From contig JAHECA010000006.1 of assembly GCA_024642005.1 (NCBI GenBank), positions 1 through 64,000 of the forward strand: a stretch of DNA of 64,000 nucleotides. The letters run 5' to 3'. Under the pieces are notes generated by a model. It was not told where the DNA came from, searched no databases, and saw only the letters and a program-made list of their open reading frames with translations. This DNA comes from Robiginitalea sp. GTDB lineage: Bacteria > Bacteroidota > Bacteroidia > Flavobacteriales > Flavobacteriaceae. How positions within the stretch are numbered: position 1 is the first letter of the stretch; every line of letters starts with the position of its first letter. Of this stretch, positions 16,300-26,409 are shown in pieces. The translations under genes and the position numbers were made by a program.

Positions 16300-16316
16300 G
16301 GCTTAAAAATTTTAAT

Positions 16317-18266
16317 TCAACTTAATTCAAACGACTTCAAGGTACTGCTTATTTCACTGCTCACCAAGTTGGCGAAGGCTTCGACCGAAAGCGATCCGAG
16401 GTCTCCGCCCCCGTGCCGGCGCACCGAAAGGGTACCATCCGCCATTTCCTGGTCGCCGACAATTACCATAAACGGGTATTTGCCTAGCTCCGCTTCCCGT
16501 ATCTTCTTGCCAACGGTCTCGGCGCGGGCGTCCAAGAGGGCGCGAATTTCGTGATTTTCCAGCGATTTTAAAACTTTTTCAGCATATTTTTCATGCTTTT
16601 CGCTGACGGGCAAGACGATAGCTTGCATAGGGGTGAGCCAGAGCGGGAAATTGCCGCCCGTATGCTCGAGCAACAGGGCCACAAAGCGTTCCATGCTGCC
16701 GAAAGGTGCCCGGTGGATCATCACGGGCCGGTGCATCTCGTTGTCGCTTCCTTTGTAGGTGAGTTCGAAGCGCTCGGGCAGGTTATAGTCTACCTGAATG
16801 GTGCCCAACTGCCACTGGCGCCCCAGGGCATCCTTCACCATAAAGTCGAGCTTGGGGCCGTAAAAAGCCGCCTCGCCGGGCTCGATTACGAAGTTCAGGC
16901 CCTTTTCGCGGGCCGCATTGATGATGGCCGCCTCGGCTTTCTCCCAGTTTTCGACTGACCCGATATACTTGTCCGGGTTTTCAGGGTCGCGCACCGATAC
17001 CTGGGCAGTGTAGTTGTCGAAGCCCAGGGAGGTGAGCACATAGAGGGAGAGGTCGATAACCCGCTTGAACTCCTGGTCGAGCTGGTCGTGGGTGCAGAAA
17101 ATATGGGCATCGTCCTGGGTAAAGCCGCGCACACGGGTAAGCCCGTGCAGCTCCCCGCTCTGCTCGTACCGGTACACGGTACCGAACTCGGCATAGCGCT
17201 TGGGCAGTTCGCGGTACGAGAAGGGCCGCACCTTGAAAATCTCGCAGTGGTGCGGGCAGTTCATGGGCTTGAGCAGGAATTCTTCGTCTTCCTTGGGGGT
17301 GTGGATGGGTTGGAAGCTGTCTGCCCCGTACTTGGCGTAGTGGCCCGAGGTTACGTAAAGTTCTTTCTGGCCGATGTGGGGAGAAACCACCATCTCGTAC
17401 CCGGCCTGCTTCTGGGCCTTTTTCAGGAATTGCTCCAGGCGCTCGCGCAGGGCGGCCCCTTTGGGAAGCCAGAGCGGCAGCCCCTGGCCAACCTTCTGGG
17501 AAAAAGTGAACAGTTCCAGTTCCTTGCCCAGTTTGCGGTGGTCGCGCTTTTTGGCTTCCTCGAGCAGTTCGAGGTATTCGGTCAGGTCTTTCTGCTTGGG
17601 AAAAGAAATGCCATACACCCGGGTAAGCTGGGGGCGTTTTTCGTCTCCCCTCCAGTAGGCTCCTGCCACGTTTAGCACCTTGAATGCCTTCACGATACCG
17701 GTATTGGGGATGTGACCGCCCCTGCAAAGGTCGGTAAAGGTGTCGTGGTCGCAGAAGGTTATATCGCCGTCTTGCAGGCCCTCGATCAGTTCTACCTTGA
17801 AGGGGTTGTCTTGTTTGCGGTAGTAGGCCAGGGCGTCCTGCTTGGACACCTCCCGCATTTTGAAATCGTGCTTGCCGCGCGCAATTTCGAGGGCTTGTTT
17901 TTCAATGGCCGGAAAGTCTTTTTCAGATAGGGCGCGGTCTCCAAAATCGACGTCGTAGTAGAACCCGTTTTCTATGGCGGGGCCTATGGTTAGCCGCACG
18001 CCCGGGTACAGCTGCTCCAGGGCCTGGGCCAGAATGTGCGATGAGGAGTGCCAGAAGGCCTTCTTGCCTTCGTCGTCGTTCCAGGTGTAAAGCACCAGGC
18101 TGCCGTCTTCCACCAGGGGGGTAACGGTTTCGACCTTGCGGTTGTTGAAGCGGGCGCTGATTACGTTTCGGGCCAGCCCTTCGCTGATGTCGCGGGCCAC
18201 GTCAATTGGGGTAACCCCTTCTGGATACCGGACCTTTTTCCCGTCCGGCAAGGTAATTTCTATCAT
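16317..18266 (-). CDS. thrS: Threonyl-tRNA synthetase
   Basis: ThrS charges tRNA-Thr. The 649 residues show the N-terminal TGS domain (1-60), the editing (SAD) domain with HSSSH at about 73-77, the class II catalytic core with [10 protein letters not shown] and zinc ligands (Cys and His residues in PMNCPHH and further His in [14 protein letters not shown]), and the C-terminal anticodon-binding domain (from about 545). Start [11 protein letters not shown] is standard. A well-formed promoter (TTG-20-TATCTTTG) lies upstream, so thrS is first in the operon thrS-infC-rpmI-rplT. Confidence 0.98.
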   Translation of the reverse strand: MIEITLPDGKKVRYPEGVTPIDVARDISEGLARNVISARFNNRKVETVTPLVEDGSLVLYTWNDDEGKKAFWHSSSHILAQALEQLYPGVRLTIGPAIENGFYYDVDFGDRALSEKDFPAIEKQALEIARGKHDFKMREVSKQDALAYYRKQDNPFKVELIEGLQDGDITFCDHDTFTDLCRGGHIPNTGIVKAFKVLNVAGAYWRGDEKRPQLTRVYGISFPKQKDLTEYLELLEEAKKRDHRKLGKELELFTFSQKVGQGLPLWLPKGAALRERLEQFLKKAQKQAGYEMVVSPHIGQKELYVTSGHYAKYGADSFQPIHTPKEDEEFLLKPMNCPHHCEIFKVRPFSYRELPKRYAEFGTVYRYEQSGELHGLTRVRGFTQDDAHIFCTHDQLDQEFKRVIDLSLYVLTSLGFDNYTAQVSVRDPENPDKYIGSVENWEKAEAAIINAAREKGLNFVIEPGEAAFYGPKLDFMVKDALGRQWQLGTIQVDYNLPERFELTYKGSDNEMHRPVMIHRAPFGSMERFVALLLEHTGGNFPLWLTPMQAIVLPVSEKHEKYAEKVLKSLENHEIRALLDARAETVGKKIREAELGKYPFMVIVGDQEMADGTLSVRRHGGGDLGSLSVEAFANLVSSEISSTLKSFELS

Positions 18267-18299
18267 GAGTCGATGAAAGGTGAATGCCTCTTAAGACCG

Positions 18300-18330
18300 C
18301 AAAGATACTACCTACCCGCGGATCAGGCAA
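18300..18330 (-). promoter_or_regulatory. Promoter of the thrS-infC-rpmI-rplT operon
   Basis: On the minus strand TTG (18330-18328) is followed after 20 bases by TATCTTTG (18307-18300), close to the Bacteroidota -33/-7 consensus. It leaves a leader of about 30 bases before thrS. Confidence 0.7.
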
Positions 18331-18344
18331 CTGCTATAGCCGGC

Positions 18345-18575
18345 CTAGGAGCGACGCGGACCGAAGAGGGCGTCAACCAGGGTTTTGATGCCGTAAAAGC
18401 CCATGGACACGGCCGCCAGGGCCAGCACGATCCCGAAGATGAGTACCGGGTAGTAAAAGGGGTGCTCCTGGTTTTTAAAGGCTTCGTAGAGCACCACCGG
18501 GGCAGTGAACATAAGCAAGAGGGTAATGGCCAGGCGCCTGAGTCCTTTGGCCAGCAGTTGTTTGTCGGTCGGCAA
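18345..18575 (-). CDS. Small two-helix membrane protein (DUF6095-like)
   Basis: This 76-residue protein has two hydrophobic helices (about 16-32 and 43-66) and short basic ends, an arrangement matching DUF6095, which I recall from Flavobacteriaceae. Function is unknown. It lies 78 bases upstream of thrS on the same strand, so the thrS promoter falls between them. Base composition is like that of the neighbours and the frame is clean. A longer frame to 18715 would run into the start of the divergent glycerate kinase gene and is not preferred. Confidence 0.65.
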   Translation of the reverse strand: MPTDKQLLAKGLRRLAITLLLMFTAPVVLYEAFKNQEHPFYYPVLIFGIVLALAAVSMGFYGIKTLVDALFGPRRS

Positions 18576-18647
18576 GGCTTCTCACTGTTGGGTTTGCCCG
18601 TAAAAATACACAGAATTGCTATATTTCTGAAACCTAAACCGCCACTT

Positions 18648-19784
18648 ATGGACCTGGTACTCATGCCCGATAAATTCAAAGGGTCTTTGCCCGCCCACCG
18701 GGTGTGCGATGCCATTGAGGCCGGGGTTCGGACGCGATACCCTCAGGCTGCCTTCCGGCGCTTTGCTGCCTCAGATGGTGGCGACGGCTTCCTCGATGCC
18801 GTGGCGGCCATGCGGAGGCTTGAGCGCCATACCGAAACGGTTTCTGACCCCCTTGGACGGCCGGTCACGGCCGATTTCCTATACGATTCCGCCACAGGCG
18901 AGGCCTTTGTGGAGCTGGCCCAGGCATCTGGTCTAGTATTGCTTGCAGATGCCGAGCGCGACCCGCTTCGCACCAGTACCCTGGGTACGGGCGAGCTGAT
19001 CCGGGCGGCCCTGGCCCACGGGGCACGAACGGTTTATGTGGGGCTGGGCGGCAGTGCCACCAGCGATGCCGGTATGGGCATTGCAGCCGCCTTTGGCTAT
19101 ACCTTCCTGGATGAAAACAACCAGCCCCTGGAGCCTGTAGGCGGCAACCTGTCGAGGGTGGCCCGGCTCGGGTTGCCCAGGAAGAATCCCCTGCCCGATG
19201 GGGCCCGGGTGGTGGCGGTGAACGATGTGACCAATCCGCTTTGGGGCCCAGGGGGGGCAGCTTATACCTACGGGCCGCAAAAAGGGGCCGGACCCGAAGC
19301 GGTCGAACAGCTCGATCGCGGCCTGAGGCGGTTGGAGGAAGTGGTCATCGGCCAGCTCGGATGCCATTTCGGGCAGGTCGCCGGGGCAGGGGCAGCCGGG
19401 GCAGCGGCATATGGCCTTAAAACCTTCCTGGGGGCCGAATTCGTGAGCGGTACCGAGTATGTCATTAGCTATAGCGGCCTTGAAGATTCCCTGCGACAGC
19501 GACCTGCCGACCTGCTCATTACCGGGGAAGGCCGCATCGACTCCCAGAGCCTGAGCGGCAAGCTTATACAGGGGGTGCTGCAGCTCGGCCAACGGTACGG
19601 CATACCCGTTGTGGCCGTGTGCGGGAGCAGCGAGCTGGATGCCCCGACCCTGCGCCGGGCCGGGTTTGAAGCGGTGCTCGAAGTGGCCGACCCAAGCCGG
19701 TCCCTGGCCTGGAACCTGGAACATGCTTACGACCTCACGCGCCGGGCTGTTGCCGCGTACTTTGAAAAAGCGGAGGGGGATTAA
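18648..19784 (+). CDS. Glycerate kinase
   Basis: The 378-residue protein is a glycerate kinase of the GarK/GlxK family, which phosphorylates D-glycerate with ATP to 2- or 3-phosphoglycerate. Visible family marks are MPDKFKGSLPA at the start, ASDGGDGFLDA (about 42-52), GLGGSATSDAGMG, VAVNDVTNPL, and LLITGEGRIDSQSLSGK. ATG 18648 is chosen because these marks begin immediately after it, while an upstream frame runs antisense through DUF6095 and thrS. A TATATTTC box at 18620-18627 is a weak -7 candidate. A hydroxypyruvate-isomerase-like gene 25 kb away could belong to the same glyoxylate/glycerate metabolism. Stops overlap the convergent neighbour by 4 bases. Confidence 0.93.
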   Translation: MDLVLMPDKFKGSLPAHRVCDAIEAGVRTRYPQAAFRRFAASDGGDGFLDAVAAMRRLERHTETVSDPLGRPVTADFLYDSATGEAFVELAQASGLVLLADAERDPLRTSTLGTGELIRAALAHGARTVYVGLGGSATSDAGMGIAAAFGYTFLDENNQPLEPVGGNLSRVARLGLPRKNPLPDGARVVAVNDVTNPLWGPGGAAYTYGPQKGAGPEAVEQLDRGLRRLEEVVIGQLGCHFGQVAGAGAAGAAAYGLKTFLGAEFVSGTEYVISYSGLEDSLRQRPADLLITGEGRIDSQSLSGKLIQGVLQLGQRYGIPVVAVCGSSELDAPTLRRAGFEAVLEVADPSRSLAWNLEHAYDLTRRAVAAYFEKAEGD

Positions 19785-20674
19785 TTGATGGTAAGGGTGC
19801 GCTGGTGCTGCTGTACCACCGCAAAATAGCCCAGGGGGAACTCCCCGGGGCGACTGGTATTGTCGTACAGGTTATCGTTGTCGATGTCGGTAACATCTAC
19901 CACGTTGCCCCGTGCGGAGGCAACAGGGGTCTGGAATGGTCCCTGCTGGTCGCTCTGCTCGATCAGCAGCCGCATGTAGTCGTAAAAGGCCTTGTCTGCC
20001 CCCAGTATGCCTACGGTAAGCTCTGTGCCGGGAGTAATCGGGTCTTCATAGAAGTACGAAAACTGGAAAAACTGCCCCTGGTAAAAGGTGTCTTCAGTGG
20101 TCAGGTACAGGCTCCTGCCGAAATCGAACAAATAGTAATTCTTTTCCACGGGCGGGTCTGTAAACCCGACGATGACCTCGGTCTCCTCTCCGGTCTGCAG
20201 GGTGGCACGCCCCTGCAGCAAATAATCCATGGGCACCACTGGCTGGTACCAGGTCTGGGCCAGGTATTGTCGCTGCCGGTAGCGGATTTGCAGGGTAAAG
20301 CGCACGTCGTCTTCCAGGAAAAAGGTGGGGATGCGCTGGTCGAAGGTGGCGTTGGGGTCGGGGATGTACACCCCGCTACCGGGGTTTTCCTCTGCCAGGG
20401 ATGAAGTAAAGGTGCCCACCAGGTCACCGTTTTCGAACCGTTCCACATAAATGAGGGCCACCTCTGCCTGGGTGGCTGGCAGGGGCTCGAAAAAGCCGGC
20501 CGATTCGGTCAGGCGGATGCGCACCGGAAGAAAGGCTTCCTCCAGGTCTACGCGAATGAGGCCTTCGACAACCAGGCGGGGCTCGGCAGCCGGCAGGTCT
20601 ACTTCGATCACGTCTTCGCAGCCGAAGCCGGCCAGGATCATGAAGGGGAGCAAGTGGGGCAGCAGCCTGTTCAT
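19781..20674 (-). CDS. DUF4249-family lipoprotein (second copy)
   Basis: The 297-residue lipoprotein has lipobox FGC at about residue 19 followed by EDVIEVDLPAAEPRLVVEGLIRVD, the signature of DUF4249 proteins that accompany SusC/FecA-like TonB receptors in Bacteroidota. They sit at the cell surface or in the periplasm and probably assist uptake, but no substrate is known. Its ATG overlaps the TGA of the upstream paralogue by one base (TGATG), which indicates translational coupling. It is clearly a paralogue of that protein (shared EDVIEV, RLVVEG/RLVIEG, GPFQ, FPLGYFAVVQ). Confidence 0.85.
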   Translation of the reverse strand: MNRLLPHLLPFMILAGFGCEDVIEVDLPAAEPRLVVEGLIRVDLEEAFLPVRIRLTESAGFFEPLPATQAEVALIYVERFENGDLVGTFTSSLAEENPGSGVYIPDPNATFDQRIPTFFLEDDVRFTLQIRYRQRQYLAQTWYQPVVPMDYLLQGRATLQTGEETEVIVGFTDPPVEKNYYLFDFGRSLYLTTEDTFYQGQFFQFSYFYEDPITPGTELTVGILGADKAFYDYMRLLIEQSDQQGPFQTPVASARGNVVDVTDIDNDNLYDNTSRPGEFPLGYFAVVQQHQRTLTIN

Positions 20675-21582
20675 CAGTCGGGATATTGCAAGGTGAGCGA
20701 GTCGCGGAATTCCTGTACCACGGCGAAATAACCCAGGGGGAACACCCCGGGCTGGCCGGTGTTGTCGAACAGCTGGTCGTTGTCGAGACCGGTCACGTCA
20801 AAGGCGTTACCGCGCACGGTGGCGATGGGGGGCTGGAAGGGCCCCTGCTGCCCGTCGGTTTGCTGCACCAACAGGTTCATGTAGTTGAAAAAGGTCTGGT
20901 CTGCCCCCAGGATTGCGACTTCCACCTGCGAGCCGTTCTCGAAGATTTCATCGTAGAAATACGAAAAGCTGAAGGTCTGCCCCTTGTAAAAAGTGTCTTC
21001 CGTGGGCAGGTAGTTCCCGTACCCGAAGTCGAACACGTAGAAGTTATCTGCATCGGGCATGTCGGTATAGGTAACGATTACCTCCGTCTGGTTGTCATCG
21101 AACAGGGTCTTGGAGCCCTGGGCGAGGTTGTCGATGGGCACGGCAGCCACATATTTGGTCTGTGCGGCGTAGCGGCGGCCCTGGCGCTGGATTACCAGGG
21201 TAAACAAAATGTCATTTTCCAGTACGGTGCGCACTGCGATGCGCTGGTCGGTATCGAAGGAAGGGTCGGGTTCGTATATGCCCGAGCCCGGCTGGAGTTC
21301 GGTGAGCGAACTGGTGCCAGAGGTAACCGGCAGGCCGTTTTCCAGGAACTGCATGATGATGATAATGCTTTCCACGTCGCTTACAGGCTGGGGCTGGTCA
21401 AAGAAATTGCTGGATTCCGTCAGCCGGATGGCCACCGGTAAAAATTCCTGGGTGGTGTCGACCCGAATCACGCCTTCAATTACCAGGCGCGGGTCTTCAG
21501 AAGGAGTCTCCACTTCAATCACGTCCTCACAAGATGCCCAGAGGCCCAGCAGGGGCAGCAGTATGTAGTACCATCTTTTCAT
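20674..21582 (-). CDS. DUF4249-family lipoprotein (first copy)
   Basis: The 302-residue lipoprotein has lipobox WASC (Cys18) and EDVIEVETPSEDPRLVIEGVIRVD. It shares with the next gene the C-terminal pattern GPFQPP...GNAFDVTGLDND...FPLGYFAVVQ. The two adjacent paralogues look like a tandem duplication that has diverged. The start lies one base after the stop of the TonB-dependent receptor gene, so the three genes form one transcription unit and very likely one outer-membrane system. Confidence 0.85.
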   Translation of the reverse strand: MKRWYYILLPLLGLWASCEDVIEVETPSEDPRLVIEGVIRVDTTQEFLPVAIRLTESSNFFDQPQPVSDVESIIIIMQFLENGLPVTSGTSSLTELQPGSGIYEPDPSFDTDQRIAVRTVLENDILFTLVIQRQGRRYAAQTKYVAAVPIDNLAQGSKTLFDDNQTEVIVTYTDMPDADNFYVFDFGYGNYLPTEDTFYKGQTFSFSYFYDEIFENGSQVEVAILGADQTFFNYMNLLVQQTDGQQGPFQPPIATVRGNAFDVTGLDNDQLFDNTGQPGVFPLGYFAVVQEFRDSLTLQYPD

Positions 21583-21583
21583 C

Positions 21584-23986
21584 TCAGAACCGGAAATTAT
21601 AGGTTACGGCCGGCACGATGCCAAAAATGCTGGTTCGGATGGCCTCATTGCGGCCCGTATCCTGGTTTTGCCGGAAGTTGATCGAGGCCGCGTTGTAGCG
21701 GTTGTACACGTTGTAGACGCTGAACACCCATTCCCCCTTGACCCTGGCACCGGGCTTGCGCATGGGCTGCAGGGTGGCCGAGAGGTCGAGGCGGTGGTAG
21801 CTGGGCAGGCGCTGCTGGTTGCGCAGCCCGTAATAGGGCACCACCAGGCCTTCGAACTGGAATTGCCCGACAGGGTAGTTGGTTGGCTGGCCGGTCTGGA
21901 AAATAAAATTGGTATTAAAGCTCCAGCGGTCGCTGAGCTGATAGCGGCCGTAAAGGGACAGGTCGTGCCGCTTGTCGTAGGGTGTGCTGTACCACTTCCC
22001 GAAGTTGATACCCGGCTCCTGCACCGTGCGCCCCGTGCTTACCACGGTGGTACGGCCGGGGGTTTGTTGCTCCGATTTGGCCAGGGTATAGGCCAGCCAG
22101 CCTGTGAGCCGCCCGGTGTTCTTGCGCAGCAGTAACTCCCAGCCGTAGGCCCGGGCCTGCCCGTTCAGAATTACGCGTTCGATGGCATTGTTGGCAATCA
22201 GGTTGGCCCCGTCAATGTAGTCGATACGGTTCTGCACTTCCTTATAGAATACCTCGGTTTCCAGACTGTAGTCGTTGCCTGAGAAATTCCGGAAATAGCC
22301 CATGGCGTATTGGTCTACCAGTTGGGGTTTTGTATACGGGCCACTGGGGGTCCACACGTCTAATGGGGTGGGCGAGGAGGTGTTCGAAAGCAGGTGGAGG
22401 TACTGCGCCATACGGGTGTAACTGGCTTTCACCGAACTCTGTTCACTGAGGGTCCAGGAAAGGGAGACCCGTGGCTCCAGGTTCAGGAACTTCTTGAGGG
22501 TTTCCGACCGGCGCGAACTCAGCGTGTCGATGGGAGTGGCCTCCTGGTACACCAGGCTGAACTCGTCAAAGTCGACCGGGTTGTCGTTGGCATACACGTA
22601 AAAGGCGTCCTGGCCCAGGCGGTTGAACTGGCTTATGCGCAGGCCGTAGCCCAGGCTCAGGCTGGGCGAGATGTCGTGTGCGACATCTACGTACACAGCG
22701 TTCTCGTTGGCGTATTTCTTGGTGAGCTGCTCTTCCACGATGCCCGAATCGGGGGAATTGGGGATAATTTTGCCCGGGTTAAACACGTAATAGGTGTTGT
22801 GCATGCCGAAATTGATCTGGAACGTATTGCTCAGGTAATACTTCAGGTCGTATTTCAGGTTGAAGTTCTGGATGCCGGAGTTCCACTGGAAGCCCACAAA
22901 ATCGAGCTCCAGGCCGTAGTAGTAGTCGGAGTAGATCAGCGAGAGGTTCGAAAACAGCCGGTCAGAAAACAGGTGGTTCCAGCGGAAATTCACGACGGCG
23001 TTGCCGTAAGTGTTCACGAAGAGGTCGCTCAGGCTGAAGAGATCGCGCCCGAAGTAACCCGAGAGGTACAGGTTGTTGCGGTCGTTAAGCCGGTAATTGA
23101 GCTTGGTGTTCAGGTCGTAGAAGTAGGCCCGGTTGTCAATTTTGAACACGGGCAGGAAAAGATGCGCATAGGAAGCGCGGCCCCCGGCCAGGAAGGCTGC
23201 CCGGTCTTTGACGATGGGCCCCTCGGCGAGCAGCCGGCTGGCCACCAGGCCAATGCCGCCGTTCATATGGAATTCCTTGCTGTTGCCCTCTTTCTGGAAG
23301 ATTTCAAGCACCGAGGAAACGCGCCCCCCGTAACGGGCCGGGATGCCCCCTTTGTAGAGCTTCACGTCCTTGATGGCGTCGGGGTTGAATACCGAGAAAA
23401 AGCCGAAGAGGTGAGACGAGTTAAAGATGGTGGCCTCGTCGAGCAGAATCAGGTTTTGGTCTACCGCCCCACCCCGCACGTTAAAGCCCGAAGAGGCTTC
23501 CCCGGCATTGGTCACCCCGGGCAACAGCAGAATCGATTTGATTACGTCGGCTTCTCCCAGCACCACCGGAATGCTTTTGATGGTTTCCGCCTTCAATGTG
23601 GCCACGCTCATCTGGGGTTTGCGGATGTCGAGGCGCTCGGCTTCCTCGATTACCACCACTTCTTCGAGCTGTTCGGCTTCCGACTCCATCTGGAAATCGA
23701 GTCGCTGGTTTGCAGCAAACGACACGGTTTGCCTGATGTCGCGGAAGCCCAGGGAGGTAATGACCAGCTCGTAGCTGCCTTCGGGCAGGGTCAGGGAATA
23801 AAAGCCATATTCGTTGGTGGTGGCTCCGGTTTGCAGCTCAGGCACCAGAATGCTTACCCCGATAAGGGTTTCGTTGGAGCCTGCTTCAGAGATGGTGCCA
23901 CTAATGGTGTGACGTTCCTGTGCATACAAAAAGCACCCGAAAAAGAACAAGGGCAGCAAGGCCAGGCGGCCCGATCGGATCTTCAT
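21584..23986 (-). CDS. TonB-dependent receptor with carboxypeptidase-like N-domain
   Basis: This 800-residue outer-membrane receptor has a signal peptide (1-22), a carboxypeptidase-D-regulatory-like domain (about 26-105, HTISGTISEAGSNETLIGVSI), a plug domain (about 115-230, including GVTNAGEASSGFNVRGGAVDQNLILLDEATIF split across its core) and a beta-barrel to the terminal NFRF. Such receptors import bulky ligands using TonB energy. The two DUF4249 lipoproteins follow within 1 base, which is the usual Bacteroidota pairing. No sigma/anti-sigma pair or SusD gene adjoins it, so the ligand is not predictable. Confidence 0.92.
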   Translation of the reverse strand: MKIRSGRLALLPLFFFGCFLYAQERHTISGTISEAGSNETLIGVSILVPELQTGATTNEYGFYSLTLPEGSYELVITSLGFRDIRQTVSFAANQRLDFQMESEAEQLEEVVVIEEAERLDIRKPQMSVATLKAETIKSIPVVLGEADVIKSILLLPGVTNAGEASSGFNVRGGAVDQNLILLDEATIFNSSHLFGFFSVFNPDAIKDVKLYKGGIPARYGGRVSSVLEIFQKEGNSKEFHMNGGIGLVASRLLAEGPIVKDRAAFLAGGRASYAHLFLPVFKIDNRAYFYDLNTKLNYRLNDRNNLYLSGYFGRDLFSLSDLFVNTYGNAVVNFRWNHLFSDRLFSNLSLIYSDYYYGLELDFVGFQWNSGIQNFNLKYDLKYYLSNTFQINFGMHNTYYVFNPGKIIPNSPDSGIVEEQLTKKYANENAVYVDVAHDISPSLSLGYGLRISQFNRLGQDAFYVYANDNPVDFDEFSLVYQEATPIDTLSSRRSETLKKFLNLEPRVSLSWTLSEQSSVKASYTRMAQYLHLLSNTSSPTPLDVWTPSGPYTKPQLVDQYAMGYFRNFSGNDYSLETEVFYKEVQNRIDYIDGANLIANNAIERVILNGQARAYGWELLLRKNTGRLTGWLAYTLAKSEQQTPGRTTVVSTGRTVQEPGINFGKWYSTPYDKRHDLSLYGRYQLSDRWSFNTNFIFQTGQPTNYPVGQFQFEGLVVPYYGLRNQQRLPSYHRLDLSATLQPMRKPGARVKGEWVFSVYNVYNRYNAASINFRQNQDTGRNEAIRTSIFGIVPAVTYNFRF

Positions 23987-24070
23987 AGCCTATTTTTTTT
24001 GATAAAAATAGGGAAAATATAGCCAGGAGTGAACCTTCCTGAACAGCCTCGGCACCCCAGGCGGCCTTTA

Positions 24071-26293
24071 TCAGGCCAGCTCTTCCAGAATGCGGTTAAA
24101 GGTGGCGCTGGGGCGCAGCGCCCTGGCGGTCTTCTGGGCGTCGGGCAGGTAATAGCCTCCGACATCCTGCCGCCTGCCCTGGGTGTCTAGCAGGTCTTGC
24201 AAAATAGCGTCGGACTCGGCGCGCAGCGCCCTGGCTGCAGGGGCGAAGGCGGCGGCCAGTTCGGTATCGTCGGGTTGGGAGGCCAGGGCCTCGGCCCAGT
24301 AAAGGGCCAGGTAAAAGTGGCTGCCTCGGGTATCGAGCTCGCCCACCTCGCGGGAGGGGGAACGGTTTTCGTCCAGGAACACTTCAGTGGCCTGGTCGAG
24401 GGCCGCGCCGAGCACGCTGGCTTTGCGGCTGTTGTTTTTGCGGCCGTAAAATTCGAGCGAGACGGCCAGGGCCATGAATTCGCCCAGGGAGTCCCAGCGC
24501 AGGTGGCCTTCTTCGAGGAATTGCTCGACGTGCTTGGGGGCCGAACCGCCGGCCCCGGTCTCGAACAGACCACCCCCGTTCATCAAGGGTACGATCGAGA
24601 GCATCTTGGCGCTGGTGCCCACTTCCAGAATCGGGAAGAGGTCGGTCAGGTAATCGCGCAGCACGTTGCCGGTCACCGAAATGGTATCTTTCCCGGCTTT
24701 GAGGCGCTCCAGGGTAAAACGGGTCGCCTCCACAGGAGAAAGTACCCTGATGTCGAGGGCTTTGCGCACATCCGCAGGCAGGTAGGCATCTACCTTTTTG
24801 ATGAGCTCGCGATCGTGTGCCCGCTGCACATCGAGCCAGAAAACGGCTGGAGTTTTCGAAACCCGGGCCCGTTCCACCGCCAGTTCGATCCAGTTTTGAA
24901 CCGGCAGGTCTTTAACCTGGCACATGCGCCAGATGTCGCCGGCCTCCACGGCGTGTTGCAACAGTACCCGGCCGCTGGCCTGGTCTACCACGCGTACCGC
25001 GCCTGCAGCTTTCATTTCAAAGGTCTTGTCGTGTGAGCCGTACTCTTCGGCCTTCTGGGCCATGAGCCCCACGTTGGGCACGGTGCCCATGGTGCGGGGA
25101 TCGAAGGCACCGTGTTTCTTGCAGAAGTCGATGGTGGCCTCATATACGCCAGCGTAGCTGCTGTCGGGGATAACCGCCAGGGTATCCTGTGCCTTGCCCT
25201 GGGCGTTGTACATACGACCCGAATTCCGGATCATGGCCGGCATGGAGGCATCGATGATCACGTCGCTGGGCACATGCAGGTTGGTAATGCCCCTGTCGGA
25301 ATTGACCATAGCCAGGGCGGGGCCGTTATCTTGGGTTTTTGCGAGCGCCTCGCGGATGGCTCCGGCCTTGTCGGCGGGGAGTTTCCCCAGGTTGGCCAGC
25401 AGGCTCTCAAGCCCGTCGTTGGCATTGATGCCCGCTTTTTCCAGGTCACTTCCATAGGTATTGAAAACCTCACTAAAGTAAGTGCGCAGCGCATGGCCGA
25501 ACAAAATGGGGTCAGACACCTTCATCATGGTGGCTTTCAGGTGCACCGAAAAAAGGATGCCCTCCTTTTTGGCTATTGCCACCTGCTCCTTCAAAAAGGC
25601 CAGCAGGGCTGCCTTCTGCATCACCGAGGCATCTACGATTTCGCCGGCCATGACCGGGATCGCTTCGCGCAGCACTTCGGTTTTACCATCGGCACCTGCA
25701 AACTCGATACGCAGGCTGCCCGCCTGGTCAAGGGTGAGCGATTGCTCGTTTGCTTTGAAATCGCCGCTGGACATAGTAGCAACGCTGCTTTTGGAGTCGG
25801 CACTCCAAGGGCCCATGGAGTGCGGGTGCTTTTTGGCGTAATTCTTTACGGGGATTGGGGCCCGGCGGTCGGAGTTCCCCTCGCGCAGCACCGGGTTAAC
25901 GGCGCTCCCTTTAATTTTGTCGTACCGCGCTTTCGCCGATTTATCGGCATCGGTTAGGGCCTCCGCCGGGTAGTCGGGCACGGCATATCCTTTTTGCTGC
26001 AATTCGCGAATGGCATCTTCGAGTTGGGGGATCGAGGCGCTGATGTTCGGCAGCTTGATGATGTTGGCATCGGGTTGTTTGGCCAATTCTCCCAAAAATT
26101 CCAGGTCGTTGGCTACGCGCTGGCCCTCCTTCAGGTATTCGGGAAATACGGCCAGGATACGACCGGCCAGGGAGATATCACGTGTTTCCACGTCTATTCC
26201 GGCTGGGCGGGCAAAGGCTTGTACGATGGGGAGAAAGGAAGCAGTGGCCAGGGCCGGTGCCTCGTCGGTGCGGGTATAATAGATGGTCGCCAT
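24071..26293 (-). CDS. icd: NADP-dependent isocitrate dehydrogenase, monomeric type
   Basis: The 740-residue length and sequence ([72 protein letters not shown] in parts) identify the monomeric IDH-II family. It decarboxylates isocitrate to 2-oxoglutarate with NADP in the TCA cycle. Substrate-binding residues lie in [11 protein letters not shown] (Ser and Arg) and [10 protein letters not shown]. It is a single gene with a TATATTTG element 27 bases upstream of ATG. The structured 650-base gap lies directly upstream and could be its leader or an unrelated element. Confidence 0.97.
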   Translation of the reverse strand: MATIYYTRTDEAPALATASFLPIVQAFARPAGIDVETRDISLAGRILAVFPEYLKEGQRVANDLEFLGELAKQPDANIIKLPNISASIPQLEDAIRELQQKGYAVPDYPAEALTDADKSAKARYDKIKGSAVNPVLREGNSDRRAPIPVKNYAKKHPHSMGPWSADSKSSVATMSSGDFKANEQSLTLDQAGSLRIEFAGADGKTEVLREAIPVMAGEIVDASVMQKAALLAFLKEQVAIAKKEGILFSVHLKATMMKVSDPILFGHALRTYFSEVFNTYGSDLEKAGINANDGLESLLANLGKLPADKAGAIREALAKTQDNGPALAMVNSDRGITNLHVPSDVIIDASMPAMIRNSGRMYNAQGKAQDTLAVIPDSSYAGVYEATIDFCKKHGAFDPRTMGTVPNVGLMAQKAEEYGSHDKTFEMKAAGAVRVVDQASGRVLLQHAVEAGDIWRMCQVKDLPVQNWIELAVERARVSKTPAVFWLDVQRAHDRELIKKVDAYLPADVRKALDIRVLSPVEATRFTLERLKAGKDTISVTGNVLRDYLTDLFPILEVGTSAKMLSIVPLMNGGGLFETGAGGSAPKHVEQFLEEGHLRWDSLGEFMALAVSLEFYGRKNNSRKASVLGAALDQATEVFLDENRSPSREVGELDTRGSHFYLALYWAEALASQPDDTELAAAFAPAARALRAESDAILQDLLDTQGRRQDVGGYYLPDAQKTARALRPSATFNRILEELA

Positions 26294-26319
26294 GAAGCTC
26301 GTCCGTTTTAAAAGCGGAG

Positions 26320-26327
26320 CAAATATA
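26320..26327 (-). promoter_or_regulatory. -7 promoter element of icd
   Basis: TATATTTG on the minus strand matches TAnnTTTG, 26 bases upstream of the icd start. If used, the structured region further upstream is not part of the icd message. Confidence 0.55.
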
Positions 26328-26409
26328 CAACTTTCATCACGCTTGGGCAGCTTGAAGAAGCCTATTGCTTGCGTGATTTGCAGGGGAAGGGTGCAAGGGA
26401 GGGTTGAGG

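Noticed and set aside
18048-18647. Upstream extension of the glycerate kinase frame
   Set aside because: It is antisense to DUF6095 and thrS and shows no similarity to glycerate kinases before MDLVLMPDKFKG.
22394-24022. Long plus-strand frame antisense to the TonB receptor gene
   Set aside because: No domain or signal recognisable; composition reflects the reverse complement of the receptor gene.
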